From Chromobacterium alkanivorans (GTDB taxonomy: Bacteria; Pseudomonadota; Gammaproteobacteria; Burkholderiales; Chromobacteriaceae): a stretch of DNA of 64,000 nucleotides. Below, piece after piece: positions 18,782 to 30,279 of this stretch (position 1 is the first letter of the stretch; each line of letters starts with the position of its first letter). Position numbers and translations under genes: made by a program. A model generated the notes under the pieces. That model was not told the origin of the DNA. It saw only the letters and a list, made by a program, of their open reading frames with translations, and did not search any database. The stretch is from NCBI RefSeq assembly GCF_016937655.1, contig NZ_JAFHKL010000007.1, positions 1 to 64,000 of the forward strand, in the 5' to 3' direction.

Positions 18782-20824
18782 ATGGAACGCAATCTGAAAC
18801 GCCAAGCCCTTGCCCAGGCCGCCCGGCTGACGCTGGCCGGCATCGGCGGTCTGACCCTTTCGCACGCGGCGCTGGCCGCCAAGGCCGACGCGCAGGACCA
18901 GCCGGCCGCGCTGCCCACGGTCACCGTCACCGGCGAAAAGCTCAAACGCTCGCTGAAGGACACCAGCACCGCGGTGACGGTGATCCGCGACATGGATCAC
19001 GGCGGCGACAAATCGGTGTACGACAGCGTGGCCGCCACGCCCAACGCCAGCAGCAACGGCGCCGGCATCGTCAATATCCGCGGCGTTGAAGGCACCGGCC
19101 CCGGCACCGGTTACAACACTCTGGTGTCCGGCTCCCGCCCGCGGGTCAGCACCACGGTGGACGGCATGCCGGAAAGCTGGAACGGCCAGCGCTACGTGGA
19201 CGCCAGCCCCTGGGACGTGGAACAGATAGAAGTGCTGCGCGGCCCGCAATCCACCACTCAGGGCCGCAACACCCTGGCCGGCGCCGTGGTGATCAACACC
19301 AAGGACCCCAGCTTCGATTGGGAGGGCGCGCTGCGCGCCGGTTACGAGAACAAGAATGGCAAGGCCACGCTGGCCGGCATGGTGTCCGGCCCTATCACCG
19401 ACGAGCTGGCCTTCCGCATCGCCGCCGAAGGCCTGAACGGCCACAGCTACGTCAATTATCCGGGCGCCAACACCTCCTGGGACCCGTCCGACCTCAAGCA
19501 CAGCAGCGCGCGCGGCAAGCTGCTGTGGAAGCCCGGCGCCCTGCCCGGCTTCAGCGCCAAGCTGACGGTGTCGCACCGCAAGAACAAGGGCGAGTACCTG
19601 AACTACGTGGACGGCAATTACTTCGATTACCAATACCACCGCCTGTCCACCGAGGCGCGCTATCAGGACTCCTTCAACAACACCGTCAGCACCGATCTGC
19701 AATACCAGTTCAACGACGCCTGGAGCGTCCAGTTGTTGCTGGGCCACGCCGACAACGTCAGCGCCTTCGTGGACAGCAGCGATTTCCGCATGCGGCTGGA
19801 CGAGAAGAGCAATACCGCCGAGGCGCGGCTGAGCTACGCGCCGCAACACGGCGCGCTCAGCGGCGTGCTGGGGGTGTATTACTACGATAGGGATCAGGAC
19901 ATGAACGCCGCGCCGCGCGTGGCAGCCAAGGACAAGCTGAAAACCCAGGCCGTCTACGGCGAGGCCACGCTGGCGCTGAACGAGCGCTGGAGCCTCAACC
20001 TGGGCAGCCGCGTGGAGCGCGAGACGCAACGCCGCAACACCACGCTGCAGCCGGGCATGCCCAAGCAGGCCCGCGCCGATTTCGACATCGGCGAAACCCT
20101 GTTCCTGCCCAAGCTCGGCCTCAGCTACAAATACAGCCCGGACACCACGCTGGGCGTCTCGGTGCGCAAAGGCTACAACGCCGGCGGCTCCGGCCTGGAC
20201 AACAACAACGAGTACTACACCTACAACAAGGAAGAAGTCACCGCCTACGAGGCCAGCAGCCGCTCCAGCTTCCTGGAGCAGCGTCTCAGCCTCAACGTCA
20301 ACGCCTTCTTCAACCAGTACACCGGCTACCAGGCCATCCTGGGTTCGCGCTTCACCAATATCCCCAAGGGCGAAAGCTACGGCCTGGAGTTGGAAACCAA
20401 GGCGCGGGCCACGCCGCGGCTGACGCTGAGCGCCGGCCTGGGCCTGCTGAACACCAAGGTGACCCGGAGCGACGCCGCCAACCCCGGCATCCAGGGCAAT
20501 CAATTCAACTACGCGCCGCATCTGACGGTGAACCTGGGCTTCAAGCAGCGGCTGGATCACGGCCTGTTCGTCGGCGGCAGCCTGAACCGGGTGGGTTCTT
20601 ACTACTCCGACATCAACAACGAACGCAGCCGCGCCGCCGGCGACTACACCGTGGCCAATCTCAACGCCGGCTACGAAAGCGCCGCCTGGACGGTGCGCGG
20701 CTACGTCAACAATCTGGGCAACCAGGGCGTGCTGTACGCGCAGCTGCCGGCGCGCGGCAACAATCTGGGCGTGGTCGGCGCGCCGCGCACCGTCGGCCTG
20801 ACCGTGGATTACCGCTTCTACTGA
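18782..20824 (+). CDS. TonB-dependent siderophore receptor
   Basis: A 680-residue outer membrane receptor. A signal peptide (residues 1 to about 33, ending AALAA) is followed by a TonB box-like LPTVTVTG at about 44-51, a plug domain (about 55-170, with VNIRGVEG and VEQIEVLRGPQSTTQGRNTLAGAVVI, quoted in parts: IEVLRGPQSTTQGRNTLAG), and a 22-strand barrel ending in the aromatic signature VDYRFY. Context (EntS, FepDGC, Fes and Fur boxes) makes a catecholate siderophore the likely ligand. C. violaceum is known to use catecholate receptors (CbuA, VbuA), but I cannot assign this one to either. Confidence 0.92.
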   Translation: MERNLKRQALAQAARLTLAGIGGLTLSHAALAAKADAQDQPAALPTVTVTGEKLKRSLKDTSTAVTVIRDMDHGGDKSVYDSVAATPNASSNGAGIVNIRGVEGTGPGTGYNTLVSGSRPRVSTTVDGMPESWNGQRYVDASPWDVEQIEVLRGPQSTTQGRNTLAGAVVINTKDPSFDWEGALRAGYENKNGKATLAGMVSGPITDELAFRIAAEGLNGHSYVNYPGANTSWDPSDLKHSSARGKLLWKPGALPGFSAKLTVSHRKNKGEYLNYVDGNYFDYQYHRLSTEARYQDSFNNTVSTDLQYQFNDAWSVQLLLGHADNVSAFVDSSDFRMRLDEKSNTAEARLSYAPQHGALSGVLGVYYYDRDQDMNAAPRVAAKDKLKTQAVYGEATLALNERWSLNLGSRVERETQRRNTTLQPGMPKQARADFDIGETLFLPKLGLSYKYSPDTTLGVSVRKGYNAGGSGLDNNNEYYTYNKEEVTAYEASSRSSFLEQRLSLNVNAFFNQYTGYQAILGSRFTNIPKGESYGLELETKARATPRLTLSAGLGLLNTKVTRSDAANPGIQGNQFNYAPHLTVNLGFKQRLDHGLFVGGSLNRVGSYYSDINNERSRAAGDYTVANLNAGYESAAWTVRGYVNNLGNQGVLYAQLPARGNNLGVVGAPRTVGLTVDYRFY

Positions 20825-20845
20825 TTCCCTCTTGATAGCCCTTTG

Positions 20846-20876
20846 GCCCGTCGGCTCGCGCCGCGGGCTTTTTTTC
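20846..20876 (+). terminator. rho-independent terminator after the receptor gene
   Basis: GCCCG and CGGGC form the base of a G+C-rich hairpin followed by a run of seven T. Confidence 0.75.
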
Positions 20877-20920
20877 GCCCGGCGCGCGCGCCGCGTCCTG
20901 CAAGATGTTGAACCGACGGC

Positions 20921-22522
20921 TCAAGCCATGCGGCGCCCCAGGTCGCGCAGCACTTCGCGCGCCGCGTTGTGGCCGGGCGCGCCGGTGACGCCGCCGCCGG
21001 GATGGGCGCCGGCGCCGCAGGTGTACAAGCCGGCAATGGGGCCGCGGTAGTCGGCGTGGCCCAGCATCGGCCGCGCCGAAAACAACTGGTCCAGGCCCAG
21101 CGCGCCGTGGAAGATGTCGCCGCCCACCAGGCCGAAGGTGCGCTCCAGATCCAGCGGGCTCATGATCTGCCGCCCCAGCACCGCGGCCTTGAAGTTGGGC
21201 GCGTAGCGGTTGACGGTGTCTATCATCAGGTCCGCCACCTCCTCGCGGTGATCGTCCCAGCTGGCGCCGTCCGGCAGTTGCGGCGCCACGTGCTGGCAGA
21301 ACAGGCTGGCCACATGCTGGCCCGGCGGCGCCAAGGACGGATCCAGCGTCGACGGGATCAGCACTTCCACGATGGGCAGCCTGGACCAGCCGCTCTCGCG
21401 CGCGTCGTGATAGGCGCGCTCCATATAGGCCAGGCTGGGCGCGATGATGATGCCGCTGCCGTGGTGCTCCGCCTGCGCCTTGCCCGGCAGGCAGCTGAAG
21501 TCCGGCAGCTCGGACAGGGCCACGTTCATGCGGAAGGTGCCGGAGCCGCAGCGCCAGCCCTGCATCCGGCGCAGAAAATCCGCCGGCAGCGCCGCCGGGT
21601 CCAGCAATTGGGTGTAGAGCAGCCGCGGATTGAGATTGGACACCACCACCCGCGCGTCCAGCCGCTCGCCGCGCTCGGTCACCACGCCCACCGCCCGGCC
21701 CTTGTCCAGCAGCACCTCGCGCACCGCGCTGTCGGTGCGGATCTCCGCGCCGCGCTCGCGCGCCGAGCGGGCCATGGCCTGGGTGATGGCGCCCATGCCG
21801 CCCAGCGCGTGGCCCCATGCGCCCTTGCGGCCGTTGACCTCGCCGAACACGTGGTGCAGCAGCACATAGGCCGAGCCCGGCGCATAGGGGCTGGCGTAGT
21901 TGCCCACCACGCTGTCGAAGCCGTAGGCCGCCTTGATCGGGTCGCTGTCGAACCAGCCGTCCAGATAATCGCCGGCGGACTTGGTGAACAGGTCCAGCAA
22001 TTCGCGCTGCTGCGCCAGCTCCAGCTTGCCCAACCGCCGCCCCAGCCGGCCGGCCTTGAGCAGCTCCGGCAAGGCGTTCAGCCAGCCGCCCGCCACCGCG
22101 TTGGGCGGCGTTTGCAACACCAGCTCGCGCAGCAGCTCGGCGGCGGCGTCCAGATGCCGCGCGTAATCGTCCAGCCTGTCGGCGTCGCGGCGCGAGAAGC
22201 GCGCCACCTCGGCGGCGGTGCGGCCCGGTCCCACTTTCAGATAGCCGCCGTCGTCCAGCGGCAGGAAGTTGGACAAGGGCCGCTCCACCACTTTCAGGCC
22301 GTGGCGCGCCAGCTCCATGTCGCGGCTCACCTTGGGGTTGAGCAGCGACACCGTGTAGGCGGCCACCGAGTTGCGGAAGCCGGGATGGAACTCCTCGGTC
22401 ACCGCCGCGCCGCCCACCACGCCGCGCCGTTCCAACACCGTCACCTTCAGCCCGGCCTTCGCCAGGTAGTGGGCGCACACCAGGCCGTTGTGGCCGCCGC
22501 CCACGATGATCGCATCCCGCAT
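20921..22522 (-). CDS. FAD-dependent oxidoreductase, phytoene desaturase / PYROXD2-like
   Basis: A 533-residue flavoprotein with an N-terminal dinucleotide-binding fold (AIIVGGGHNGLVCAHYLAKAG, residues about 4-24, in short GGGHNGLVCAHYLA) and a C-terminal FAD motif around LYTCGAGAHPGGGVTGAPGHNAA. The family covers carotenoid-type desaturases and the mitochondrial protein PYROXD2, and the GGGVTGAPGHNAA ending fits the latter. No carotenoid genes are nearby, so the substrate is unknown. It is divergent from an Lrp/AsnC regulator (150 bp between the starts), which may control it. Confidence 0.85.
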   Translation of the reverse strand: MRDAIIVGGGHNGLVCAHYLAKAGLKVTVLERRGVVGGAAVTEEFHPGFRNSVAAYTVSLLNPKVSRDMELARHGLKVVERPLSNFLPLDDGGYLKVGPGRTAAEVARFSRRDADRLDDYARHLDAAAELLRELVLQTPPNAVAGGWLNALPELLKAGRLGRRLGKLELAQQRELLDLFTKSAGDYLDGWFDSDPIKAAYGFDSVVGNYASPYAPGSAYVLLHHVFGEVNGRKGAWGHALGGMGAITQAMARSARERGAEIRTDSAVREVLLDKGRAVGVVTERGERLDARVVVSNLNPRLLYTQLLDPAALPADFLRRMQGWRCGSGTFRMNVALSELPDFSCLPGKAQAEHHGSGIIIAPSLAYMERAYHDARESGWSRLPIVEVLIPSTLDPSLAPPGQHVASLFCQHVAPQLPDGASWDDHREEVADLMIDTVNRYAPNFKAAVLGRQIMSPLDLERTFGLVGGDIFHGALGLDQLFSARPMLGHADYRGPIAGLYTCGAGAHPGGGVTGAPGHNAAREVLRDLGRRMA

Positions 22523-22671
22523 CGTTCCGCTCCTCGTCTCAGGGGAAGCCTCATTCTCGGGTCAAGTTCGGCAAATTGCAGCGCGCAGAGCGACGAACTG
22601 TCGGATATTATTGATCGCATTGACGAAAAGTCCGGCACAGCGCCACACCGCCACCCCCGCACGGAGCAGCC

Positions 22672-23097
22672 ATGGACGCCACCGATCAGCAATTGCTCGC
22701 GCTGCTGCGCGAAAACGCCCGCGCGCCCACCGCGGAACTGGCGCGCCGGCTGGGCCTGTCCCGCACCACGGTGCAAAGCCGCATCGAAAGGCTGGAGCGC
22801 GGCGGCGTGATCCTGGGCTACAGCGTGCGCACCGGCGCCGCCCACGACGCCGCCCAGGTGCGCGCCTTGGTGATGATCGCCGCCGCGCCGCGGCTGAGCC
22901 CATCGATAGAAAGCGCCTTGCGCCGGCTGCCCCAGGTGCGCACCCTGCATTCGGTCAACGGCGTCCATGACTTCATCGCCGGCGTGGAAGCCGCCGGCGT
23001 GGCCGAGCTGGACCGGTTGGTGGACCGCATCGGCGCGCTGGACGGCGTGGAGCGCACCAGCACCGCCATCCTGATGACCACGCGCATAGACCGCTGA
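22672..23097 (+). CDS. Lrp/AsnC family transcriptional regulator
   Basis: A 141-residue regulator. The N-terminal helix-turn-helix (about residues 1-60: LLALLRENARAPTAELARRLGLSRTTVQSRIERLE, given in part as ARRLGLSRTTVQSRIERL) is followed by an RAM ligand-binding domain (about 65-140) with LHSVNGVHDFIAGVEA. Such proteins usually bind amino acids and often regulate a divergent neighbour, here the FAD oxidoreductase. Confidence 0.92.
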   Translation: MDATDQQLLALLRENARAPTAELARRLGLSRTTVQSRIERLERGGVILGYSVRTGAAHDAAQVRALVMIAAAPRLSPSIESALRRLPQVRTLHSVNGVHDFIAGVEAAGVAELDRLVDRIGALDGVERTSTAILMTTRIDR

Positions 23098-23721
23098 GAC
23101 CGCCGGTCCGCGCGCCAGCGCGGCCAAGGCCTGAAACGGCCGCGACATCGCCGTTCTCAAGCCGGCGCCGTCTCCCTTGCACGCCGCCAACCCCCACGCC
23201 AGCACGACGCACAATATGCGCGCGCTCCGGCCTCGGTCCTGTGTCTTAAACACCGGCGCATGGCCGCAGCGACACGCCCCGCCGCCGCGCGAGCCGCCCA
23301 GGCAGGCTCTTCGGCGCGCCGTTTGCTTGATTTGCATCGCTCATCATCAATCCCCTTGCGTCCATCCGGCGCGCAAACACGCCGGGCATTACGGAGAGCA
23401 CGTGAGGGCAAGCCCTCCTGCGCGTGAAATCGATGACTGTAGTACATAAATTAATTATTGTTAAACGATAATAAATCATCGTAAATTATCTAATCCCTGC
23501 ACAATGCCTCTTCAATCCGTCTAAGAGCCGCGCCCCGTCTGGCCCGGCGGCTGGCGCCGCCGCCGCCAGCGGCATGGCCAAGGTGTGTGCTTGCCGCAAC
23601 GGAGTTAAAATCAAACTTGCGCAATAAAAAATTATCGTTTTACAATAAAAAATAATTGTTTTGCGATACTTCCGCTGACATCGTTTCTACTTATCTTTCC
23701 AAACCGCTACAAGGAACCCTC
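23098..23721. other. long intergenic region, A+T-rich in its second half
   Basis: No supported gene. 23098-23440 shows nothing I can name. From about 23445 to 23670 the base composition turns A+T-rich and holds recurring operator-like motifs described separately. AAGGA at 23711 is the ribosome binding site of the next gene. Confidence 0.5.
23461..23668. promoter_or_regulatory. repeated TTATCGTTTTA-type motifs, candidate operators
   Basis: Related short motifs in both orientations occur at 23461-23471 (TTAAACGATAA), 23475-23488 (ATCATCGTAAATTA), 23632-23646 (TTATCGTTTTACAAT) and 23655-23668 (ATTGTTTTGCGATA). They precede the DUF2975/YozG-like pair. I infer possible autoregulation by the helix-turn-helix protein encoded at 24292. 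Confidence 0.5.
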
Positions 23722-24282
23722 ATGAACTCCACGCGATTAAGCCGCTATTGCGCCGCCATGGCCTACGTCACCGTCTTGGGCATAGGCGCCATGCTGCTGC
23801 TCGACATCCTGTTCTGGCTGTTTCCCAAAGCCATTCTCGACTCCGGCCTGACCGTCACCGTGGACACCGTCAGAGGCTTTTACGGCTCAAGCGAATTCAA
23901 TCTCCCAAGCTTGCCGCTGTGGCAGCGCGTCGGCGGCGCGGTTTTGTCCTGCATCCCCTTGCTGATCCTGGCCCAAGGCCTGAACGCCCTGCGTCGCCTG
24001 TTCAAGCTCTACGCCACGAGGGAATACTTCACGGATCGCTCCGCGTCCTTATTGTCCAAAGTGGGTTCCAGAGTCGCGCTCTGGGTATTGGCGGACCTCG
24101 TCTCCCAGCCGCTGATCAGCGTCTGGCTGACCATGATGCGGCCAGAGGGACAGCGGCTGATCTCGGTCAGCTTCCACACCGAAAACCTGGAAAGCCTGTT
24201 CATCGCCGCCGTGGTCATGATCATTGCGCGCATTCAACGAGAAGGCATTGCGCTGGCGTGCGAAAATAAGCAATTCATCTGA
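23722..24282 (+). CDS. DUF2975 membrane protein (YoaS-like)
   Basis: A 186-residue inner membrane protein with four hydrophobic segments (about 15-40, 75-100, 115-140, 155-175). It fits the DUF2975 family, which is typically paired with a small Cro/C1-type regulator as here. I chose the ATG at 23722 (AAGGA 6 nt upstream) over the frame opening at 23656, which overlaps the operator-like motifs. Function is unknown. Confidence 0.8.
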   Translation: MNSTRLSRYCAAMAYVTVLGIGAMLLLDILFWLFPKAILDSGLTVTVDTVRGFYGSSEFNLPSLPLWQRVGGAVLSCIPLLILAQGLNALRRLFKLYATREYFTDRSASLLSKVGSRVALWVLADLVSQPLISVWLTMMRPEGQRLISVSFHTENLESLFIAAVVMIIARIQREGIALACENKQFI

Positions 24283-24291
24283 AAGCGACAC

Positions 24292-24525
24292 ATGCCCATC
24301 AAAATCCATCTGGACATGCTGCTCGTCCAGCGCAAGGTCAAATCCAAGGACCTGGCCCAGGCCATCGGCATCACCGAACAAAACCTGTCGCTGCTGAAGC
24401 AAGGCAAGGTCAAGGGCTTCCGGCTCTCCACTCTGGAGGCGATCTGCCTGTATCTGGACTGCCAGCCGGGCGACTTGCTGCAATGGGTGCCGGCCGAGCC
24501 GGACGCGGACAGCGACGGCGAGTAA
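24292..24525 (+). CDS. small helix-turn-helix regulator (YozG-like, Cro/C1 family)
   Basis: A 77-residue DNA-binding protein (MLLVQRKVKSKDLAQAIGI, then TEQNLSLLKQGKVKGFRLS, and the ending CLYLDCQPGDLLQW typical of this family). It lies 9 nt after the DUF2975 gene, forming the usual regulator-membrane-protein pair known as yozG-yoaS in Bacillus. It probably represses its own operon through the upstream motifs. Confidence 0.88.
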   Translation: MPIKIHLDMLLVQRKVKSKDLAQAIGITEQNLSLLKQGKVKGFRLSTLEAICLYLDCQPGDLLQWVPAEPDADSDGE

Positions 24526-24537
24526 GCCGGCTTAGCC

Positions 24538-25119
24538 ATGCCCCAAACCGTTCACACTCACGCCGCCCGCCAGGCCGGGCCGCTGCGTTTGCGCCGCTTC
24601 GACACCCCGCTCGGCGCGATGATCGCCTGCGCCAGCGAACAGGGCCTGTGCCTGCTGGAGTTCGGCGACCGGCCCATCCTGAACGCGGAGCTGGCGGCGC
24701 TGCGCCGCCTGCTGTCCGCCGAAATCGCCGACGGCGACAGCCCGCTGTTGCAGCAGGCCGAGCGCGAGATCGGCGAATACTTCGCCGGCTCGCGCCGCGG
24801 CTTCGAAGTGGCGCTGCACCTGCCCGGCACCGCCTTCCAGCAGGCGGTCTGGCAATTGCTGCTGAGCGTGCCCTACGGCCTCACCCGCAGCTACCAGGAA
24901 CAGGCGGCGAGACTGGGCCGTCCGCAGTCCGTCCGCGCCGTGGCCGCCGCCAACGGCGCCAACCGCCTCTCCGTCATCGTTCCCTGCCACCGCGTGCTGG
25001 GCAAAGACGGCGCGCTCACCGGCTACGGCGGCGGGCTGGAGCGCAAGGCCTGGCTTCTGGCGCATGAGCGCGAGCACGTTCCCCAGCCGGAGACGCCCGC
25101 AATCCGCCGCGCCTTGTAG
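24538..25119 (+). CDS. ogt: methylated-DNA--[protein]-cysteine S-methyltransferase
   Basis: A 193-residue suicide repair enzyme that removes the methyl group from O6-methylguanine to its own cysteine. The active-site motif VIVPCHRVLGKDG places the acceptor at Cys150, and the DNA-binding helix is in the preceding RSYQEQAARLGRPQSVRAVA segment. It has no Ada N-terminal zinc domain, so it is the Ogt-type protein. It begins 12 nt after the regulator gene, but functional linkage is doubtful. Confidence 0.92.
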   Translation: MPQTVHTHAARQAGPLRLRRFDTPLGAMIACASEQGLCLLEFGDRPILNAELAALRRLLSAEIADGDSPLLQQAEREIGEYFAGSRRGFEVALHLPGTAFQQAVWQLLLSVPYGLTRSYQEQAARLGRPQSVRAVAAANGANRLSVIVPCHRVLGKDGALTGYGGGLERKAWLLAHEREHVPQPETPAIRRAL

Positions 25120-25326
25120 AGCGCCGCCTTTCAGAATCCGCCCCGCCGCTTCAGTCTTGAACGGCATCTTATTGCCAAAGCCAGGAACTATGCGGCGCGC
25201 CTAATGAACTAACTATCGCCAAAGCATGATTGATTGACGGAAGCCATAGAGCTGATTGAAATTGCTCAATGGCTTCCAACGGCAAGCTTCACTAAGCTGA
25301 TCCCAGCAAGTCATTGAACACCTTGA

Positions 25327-27552
<2,226 letters not shown>

Positions 27553-27575
27553 GCGCGGTTCGCCTCCGGCAAGCA

Positions 27576-27606
27576 AAGCGCGGTCCATCTGGACCGCGCT
27601 TTTTTG
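27576..27606 (+). terminator. rho-independent terminator after katG
   Basis: AAGCGCGGTCC ATCT GGACCGCGCTT followed by a T-run. Confidence 0.92.
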
Positions 27607-27627
27607 CGCCGTTGCGGCGCGCGCATG

Positions 27628-27664
27628 AAAAAAACGAACCGCCGGTCAAGGCGGTTCGTTTTTG
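27628..27664. terminator. bidirectional terminator
   Basis: An A-run, the stem ACGAACCGCC / GGCGGTTCGT and a T-run. It can serve the minus-strand lipoprotein gene as well as back up the katG terminator. Confidence 0.9.
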
Positions 27665-27682
27665 CATGACCCCGGAGCCGGA

Positions 27683-28120
27683 TCAGCCCGCGGAGGCGAT
27701 CTCGGCGCAGGCTTCCTGCCGCCAGATCACCGAAGCCAGCTTCATCCGCTTGTCGAACAGCAGCTTGTACTGGCAAGCCCGGGCAGGCTCGCCTGCCTTG
27801 GGGCTCAGCTTCAGCACGTAATCCCACTCGCGCACGTCGATCATGCCTTCCGCGAAATGCGGACGGCCGATCAAGCCGTAAACCTGCTCCTTGCTCAGGC
27901 CCGGCTGCACCTTGGCCAGATTGGCCAGATTGGGAACGCTGCCTTCCGGCTGCCAGCGGTTGTGCTCAACGCTGGGCCAGACCGGGCTGGCCTGCTCGGC
28001 CAGATGGCCTTCATCGGTGATCGTGCTCAGGCGGCTGGTGCCGCACCCCATCAAGGCCACGCCGGCCGCCGCCAGCAACAGGTAGCGGAAAGAGCCGCCA
28101 AGTACCGTTTTTTTCATCAT
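27683..28120 (-). CDS. BamE/SmpA-OmlA domain lipoprotein, autotransporter partner
   Basis: A 145-residue lipoprotein. A signal sequence ends in the lipobox ALMGC (Cys about 26). The rest is a BamE-type (SmpA/OmlA) fold with VQPGLSKEQVYGLIGRPHFAEG and VREWDYVLKL. It follows the trimeric autotransporter gene by 41 nt on the same strand, so the two are likely one operon. TpgA, which assists the trimeric adhesin Ata of Acinetobacter, has the same kind of domain, so a role in assembly or stability of the neighbouring adhesin is likely. It is not the housekeeping BamE. Confidence 0.82.
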   Translation of the reverse strand: MMKKTVLGGSFRYLLLAAAGVALMGCGTSRLSTITDEGHLAEQASPVWPSVEHNRWQPEGSVPNLANLAKVQPGLSKEQVYGLIGRPHFAEGMIDVREWDYVLKLSPKAGEPARACQYKLLFDKRMKLASVIWRQEACAEIASAG

Positions 28121-28161
28121 CTATCTCAATTCACTATCAGCTGATTGATCTTGCTTGCCGC

Positions 28162-29853
28162 TTACCACTGGAAGCCCGCGCCCAGGCTGGCGCCGCCCTG
28201 ACCGCGGGTGTTGGTGGAACCGGAGAATTTCACCACCCAGCGGCCGTTGTCGGACAGCGAGGACAGCCCCACCGCGATGGCGGATTCGCCGCCGGTGGTC
28301 GCCGTGGCCACGGCCAGCATGTTCTTGCCGGGCAGGAAGGCCTGCGGCAGGCCGGCCATGGCCATCGCGCCGGCCGCCGCGCCCAGCGCGTCGCGGCGCG
28401 TATCGGACAGATCGGATCGGAGCTGCTTGAATTGCTGCTGATTGTTGAAGTTGGCCGCGTTCAACTGGTCCACGTTCACCGCGTCCGTGCCCCGCACGCC
28501 CGTGGCCACGTTGTGGATGGTCACCGGCCTGCCGCCATCCCCGCCCACCAGGGTGACGTCGTTGCCGACGGTCGTCGTCGTCCGCCCGCTGGGGTCGGAA
28601 TACTGCACTGGGCCGCTTTTCTGCAGACGGTCTATCGCATCGCCGACATTGTTCACGGTGTTGCCGTACACGGTGTAGTTCGGGCCGCTCACCGCGCCGG
28701 TCTGCGCGTTGTAGGACGCGCCGCCGCCCAAGGCCGCGGCGGCGCCGGCACCGGCGTTGTCCACCTTGGCGCTCACACGCTGCACCGCCTGATTGGTCGC
28801 GTTCAGCTGGCTGCCGTTCACCGCGTCGGTGCTGCTCCCGCTCACCCGACCGGCGGCGACATTGCTGATTTGACGCTCATTGCCCGCGCTGCCCACGCTC
28901 ACCACGCTGGAGGGCGCCGCGCCGGCGTAGCTGTAAGTCACGCCGTCCACCACGCCGCTGGCGGTGGGGTTGGCCGCCGCGGTCCGGCTATTGGCGCCCA
29001 AGGCGACATCGTTGGCATTGTTGGCCTGGGCATTGCTGCCTATCGCCAGCGCATTGTTAGCGGCGGCGGCGGCGTTGCTGCCCACCGCGACCGCATTGCT
29101 GGCGTTGATGTTGGAGCCGGCATTGCTGCCGATGGCCACATTATTGCTGCCGGACACGTTCTGGCCGGCCTGGCTGCCAGCGGCGAAGTTGCCGTTGCCG
29201 GTCACGCCGCCGCCGGCGGAGGTGCCCACCGCGGTATTGTTGTCGCCCGTGACATTTCTGCCGGCGTTCGCGCCGTTGGCGGTATTGTTGCTGCCCTTGA
29301 TGTCCCAGCCGGAGAACGTGCCGCTGCTGGTGTTGTAGCTGCCGGTCACATTGTTGTTGGAGTTGTTGCCCAGGCCGGAGTTGAAATCGCCCTGGATATT
29401 CTGGGCCGAATTGGCGCCGCTGCCAGTGTTGCCGGTGCCGGTGACATTGCGGATGGTGTTGATGCCGGTGCCTACGTTGGCGTCGCCGGTCACGTTGTAG
29501 CCGGAGTCGTTGCCCATGAAGGCGTTGTTGTTGCCCTGCACATTGGTACCGGCATTCTGACCGATCGAGGTGTTATAGCTCCCGTTCACATTCACGCCGG
29601 CGGCGGCGCCAAACGCCGAGTTGTTGGTGCCGGTCATATTACTGCCGGCGCCCACGCCGTAAATGGAGTTATTGCTATTGGTCGCCACTGCCGGGTCCAC
29701 CGAACCCGCGCCGTAGACATTATTGCTGCCAACGCCGGAGATGGTGTCGGCCTTGGCCAGCGGGGACCAGGAACAGGCTAGCGCCAGGCTCAATACGCTC
29801 AACGCCAGGGAGGGCGCGGGCAAGCGCTTTGCTACAGATACTTTGTTGCTCAT
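28162..29853 (-). CDS. trimeric autotransporter adhesin (YadA-like)
   Basis: A 563-residue surface adhesin. A signal peptide (1 to about 35) is followed by a head made of twelve consecutive 16-residue repeats (about 62-253; consensus N-x-x-x-G-x-x-A-G-x-N-V-x-G-S-N), then canonical 14-residue YadA-head repeats ([14 protein letters not shown]). After them come neck motifs ([16 protein letters not shown] and [13 protein letters not shown]), a short coiled coil and the C-terminal YadA anchor (about the last 75 residues), which ends in GAGFQW with an aromatic last residue. I prefer the ATG at 29853; an in-frame ATG at 29865 is possible. It is followed by its BamE-like partner. Ligand unknown. Confidence 0.9.
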   Translation of the reverse strand: MSNKVSVAKRLPAPSLALSVLSLALACSWSPLAKADTISGVGSNNVYGAGSVDPAVATNSNNSIYGVGAGSNMTGTNNSAFGAAAGVNVNGSYNTSIGQNAGTNVQGNNNAFMGNDSGYNVTGDANVGTGINTIRNVTGTGNTGSGANSAQNIQGDFNSGLGNNSNNNVTGSYNTSSGTFSGWDIKGSNNTANGANAGRNVTGDNNTAVGTSAGGGVTGNGNFAAGSQAGQNVSGSNNVAIGSNAGSNINASNAVAVGSNAAAAANNALAIGSNAQANNANDVALGANSRTAAANPTASGVVDGVTYSYAGAAPSSVVSVGSAGNERQISNVAAGRVSGSSTDAVNGSQLNATNQAVQRVSAKVDNAGAGAAAALGGGASYNAQTGAVSGPNYTVYGNTVNNVGDAIDRLQKSGPVQYSDPSGRTTTTVGNDVTLVGGDGGRPVTIHNVATGVRGTDAVNVDQLNAANFNNQQQFKQLRSDLSDTRRDALGAAAGAMAMAGLPQAFLPGKNMLAVATATTGGESAIAVGLSSLSDNGRWVVKFSGSTNTRGQGGASLGAGFQW

Positions 29854-30279
29854 TTCACAGACCACATTCTTCAGATTGATGGAATTCGCCTAAGGCAAGT
29901 CTTGTCTCCGCAGGCAAGCGCGCCGTGGCTCCAGGCTTGGAACCCATGGCCGGTCGCGGTTCGGTCCAGGGACGCGACACGGCTCCGCCAACAGCGTCGG
30001 CTTGTTTCTGCAGCCAGGCACTCCGCTCACGACAAGCCGCGCTCGAAAAGGACAAGTACTTGAACGTCCTTTTTCGGCGCGGCCAGGATCACGCTATGCC
30101 TTTGATTTTTATCAATCCTAACATTCTGTTAATATTTGTGAAAATTGAAATAAACGAATTGATTAATTCGTTTTAGCTATCAATCTGCTTGATCGATAAT
30201 AAAATTCAAACAGAATATCCGCCGGCCGCGTGCCGCTACGTTCTGAGATAATTCCGTTCTTGCATCCGTCATCCGCGCC
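29854..30279. other. intergenic region with promoter-like A+T-rich segment
   Basis: No gene is supported between the adhesin and the GNAT gene. The segment 30090-30190 is A+T-rich and holds a palindrome at 30152-30173. Confidence 0.5.
30152..30173. promoter_or_regulatory. inverted repeat, possible operator
   Basis: AAACGAATT GATT AATTCGTTT gives perfect 9-bp arms with a 4-bp centre, in an A+T-rich stretch about 110 bp upstream of the GNAT gene. It has operator-like symmetry; the factor is unknown. Confidence 0.45.
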
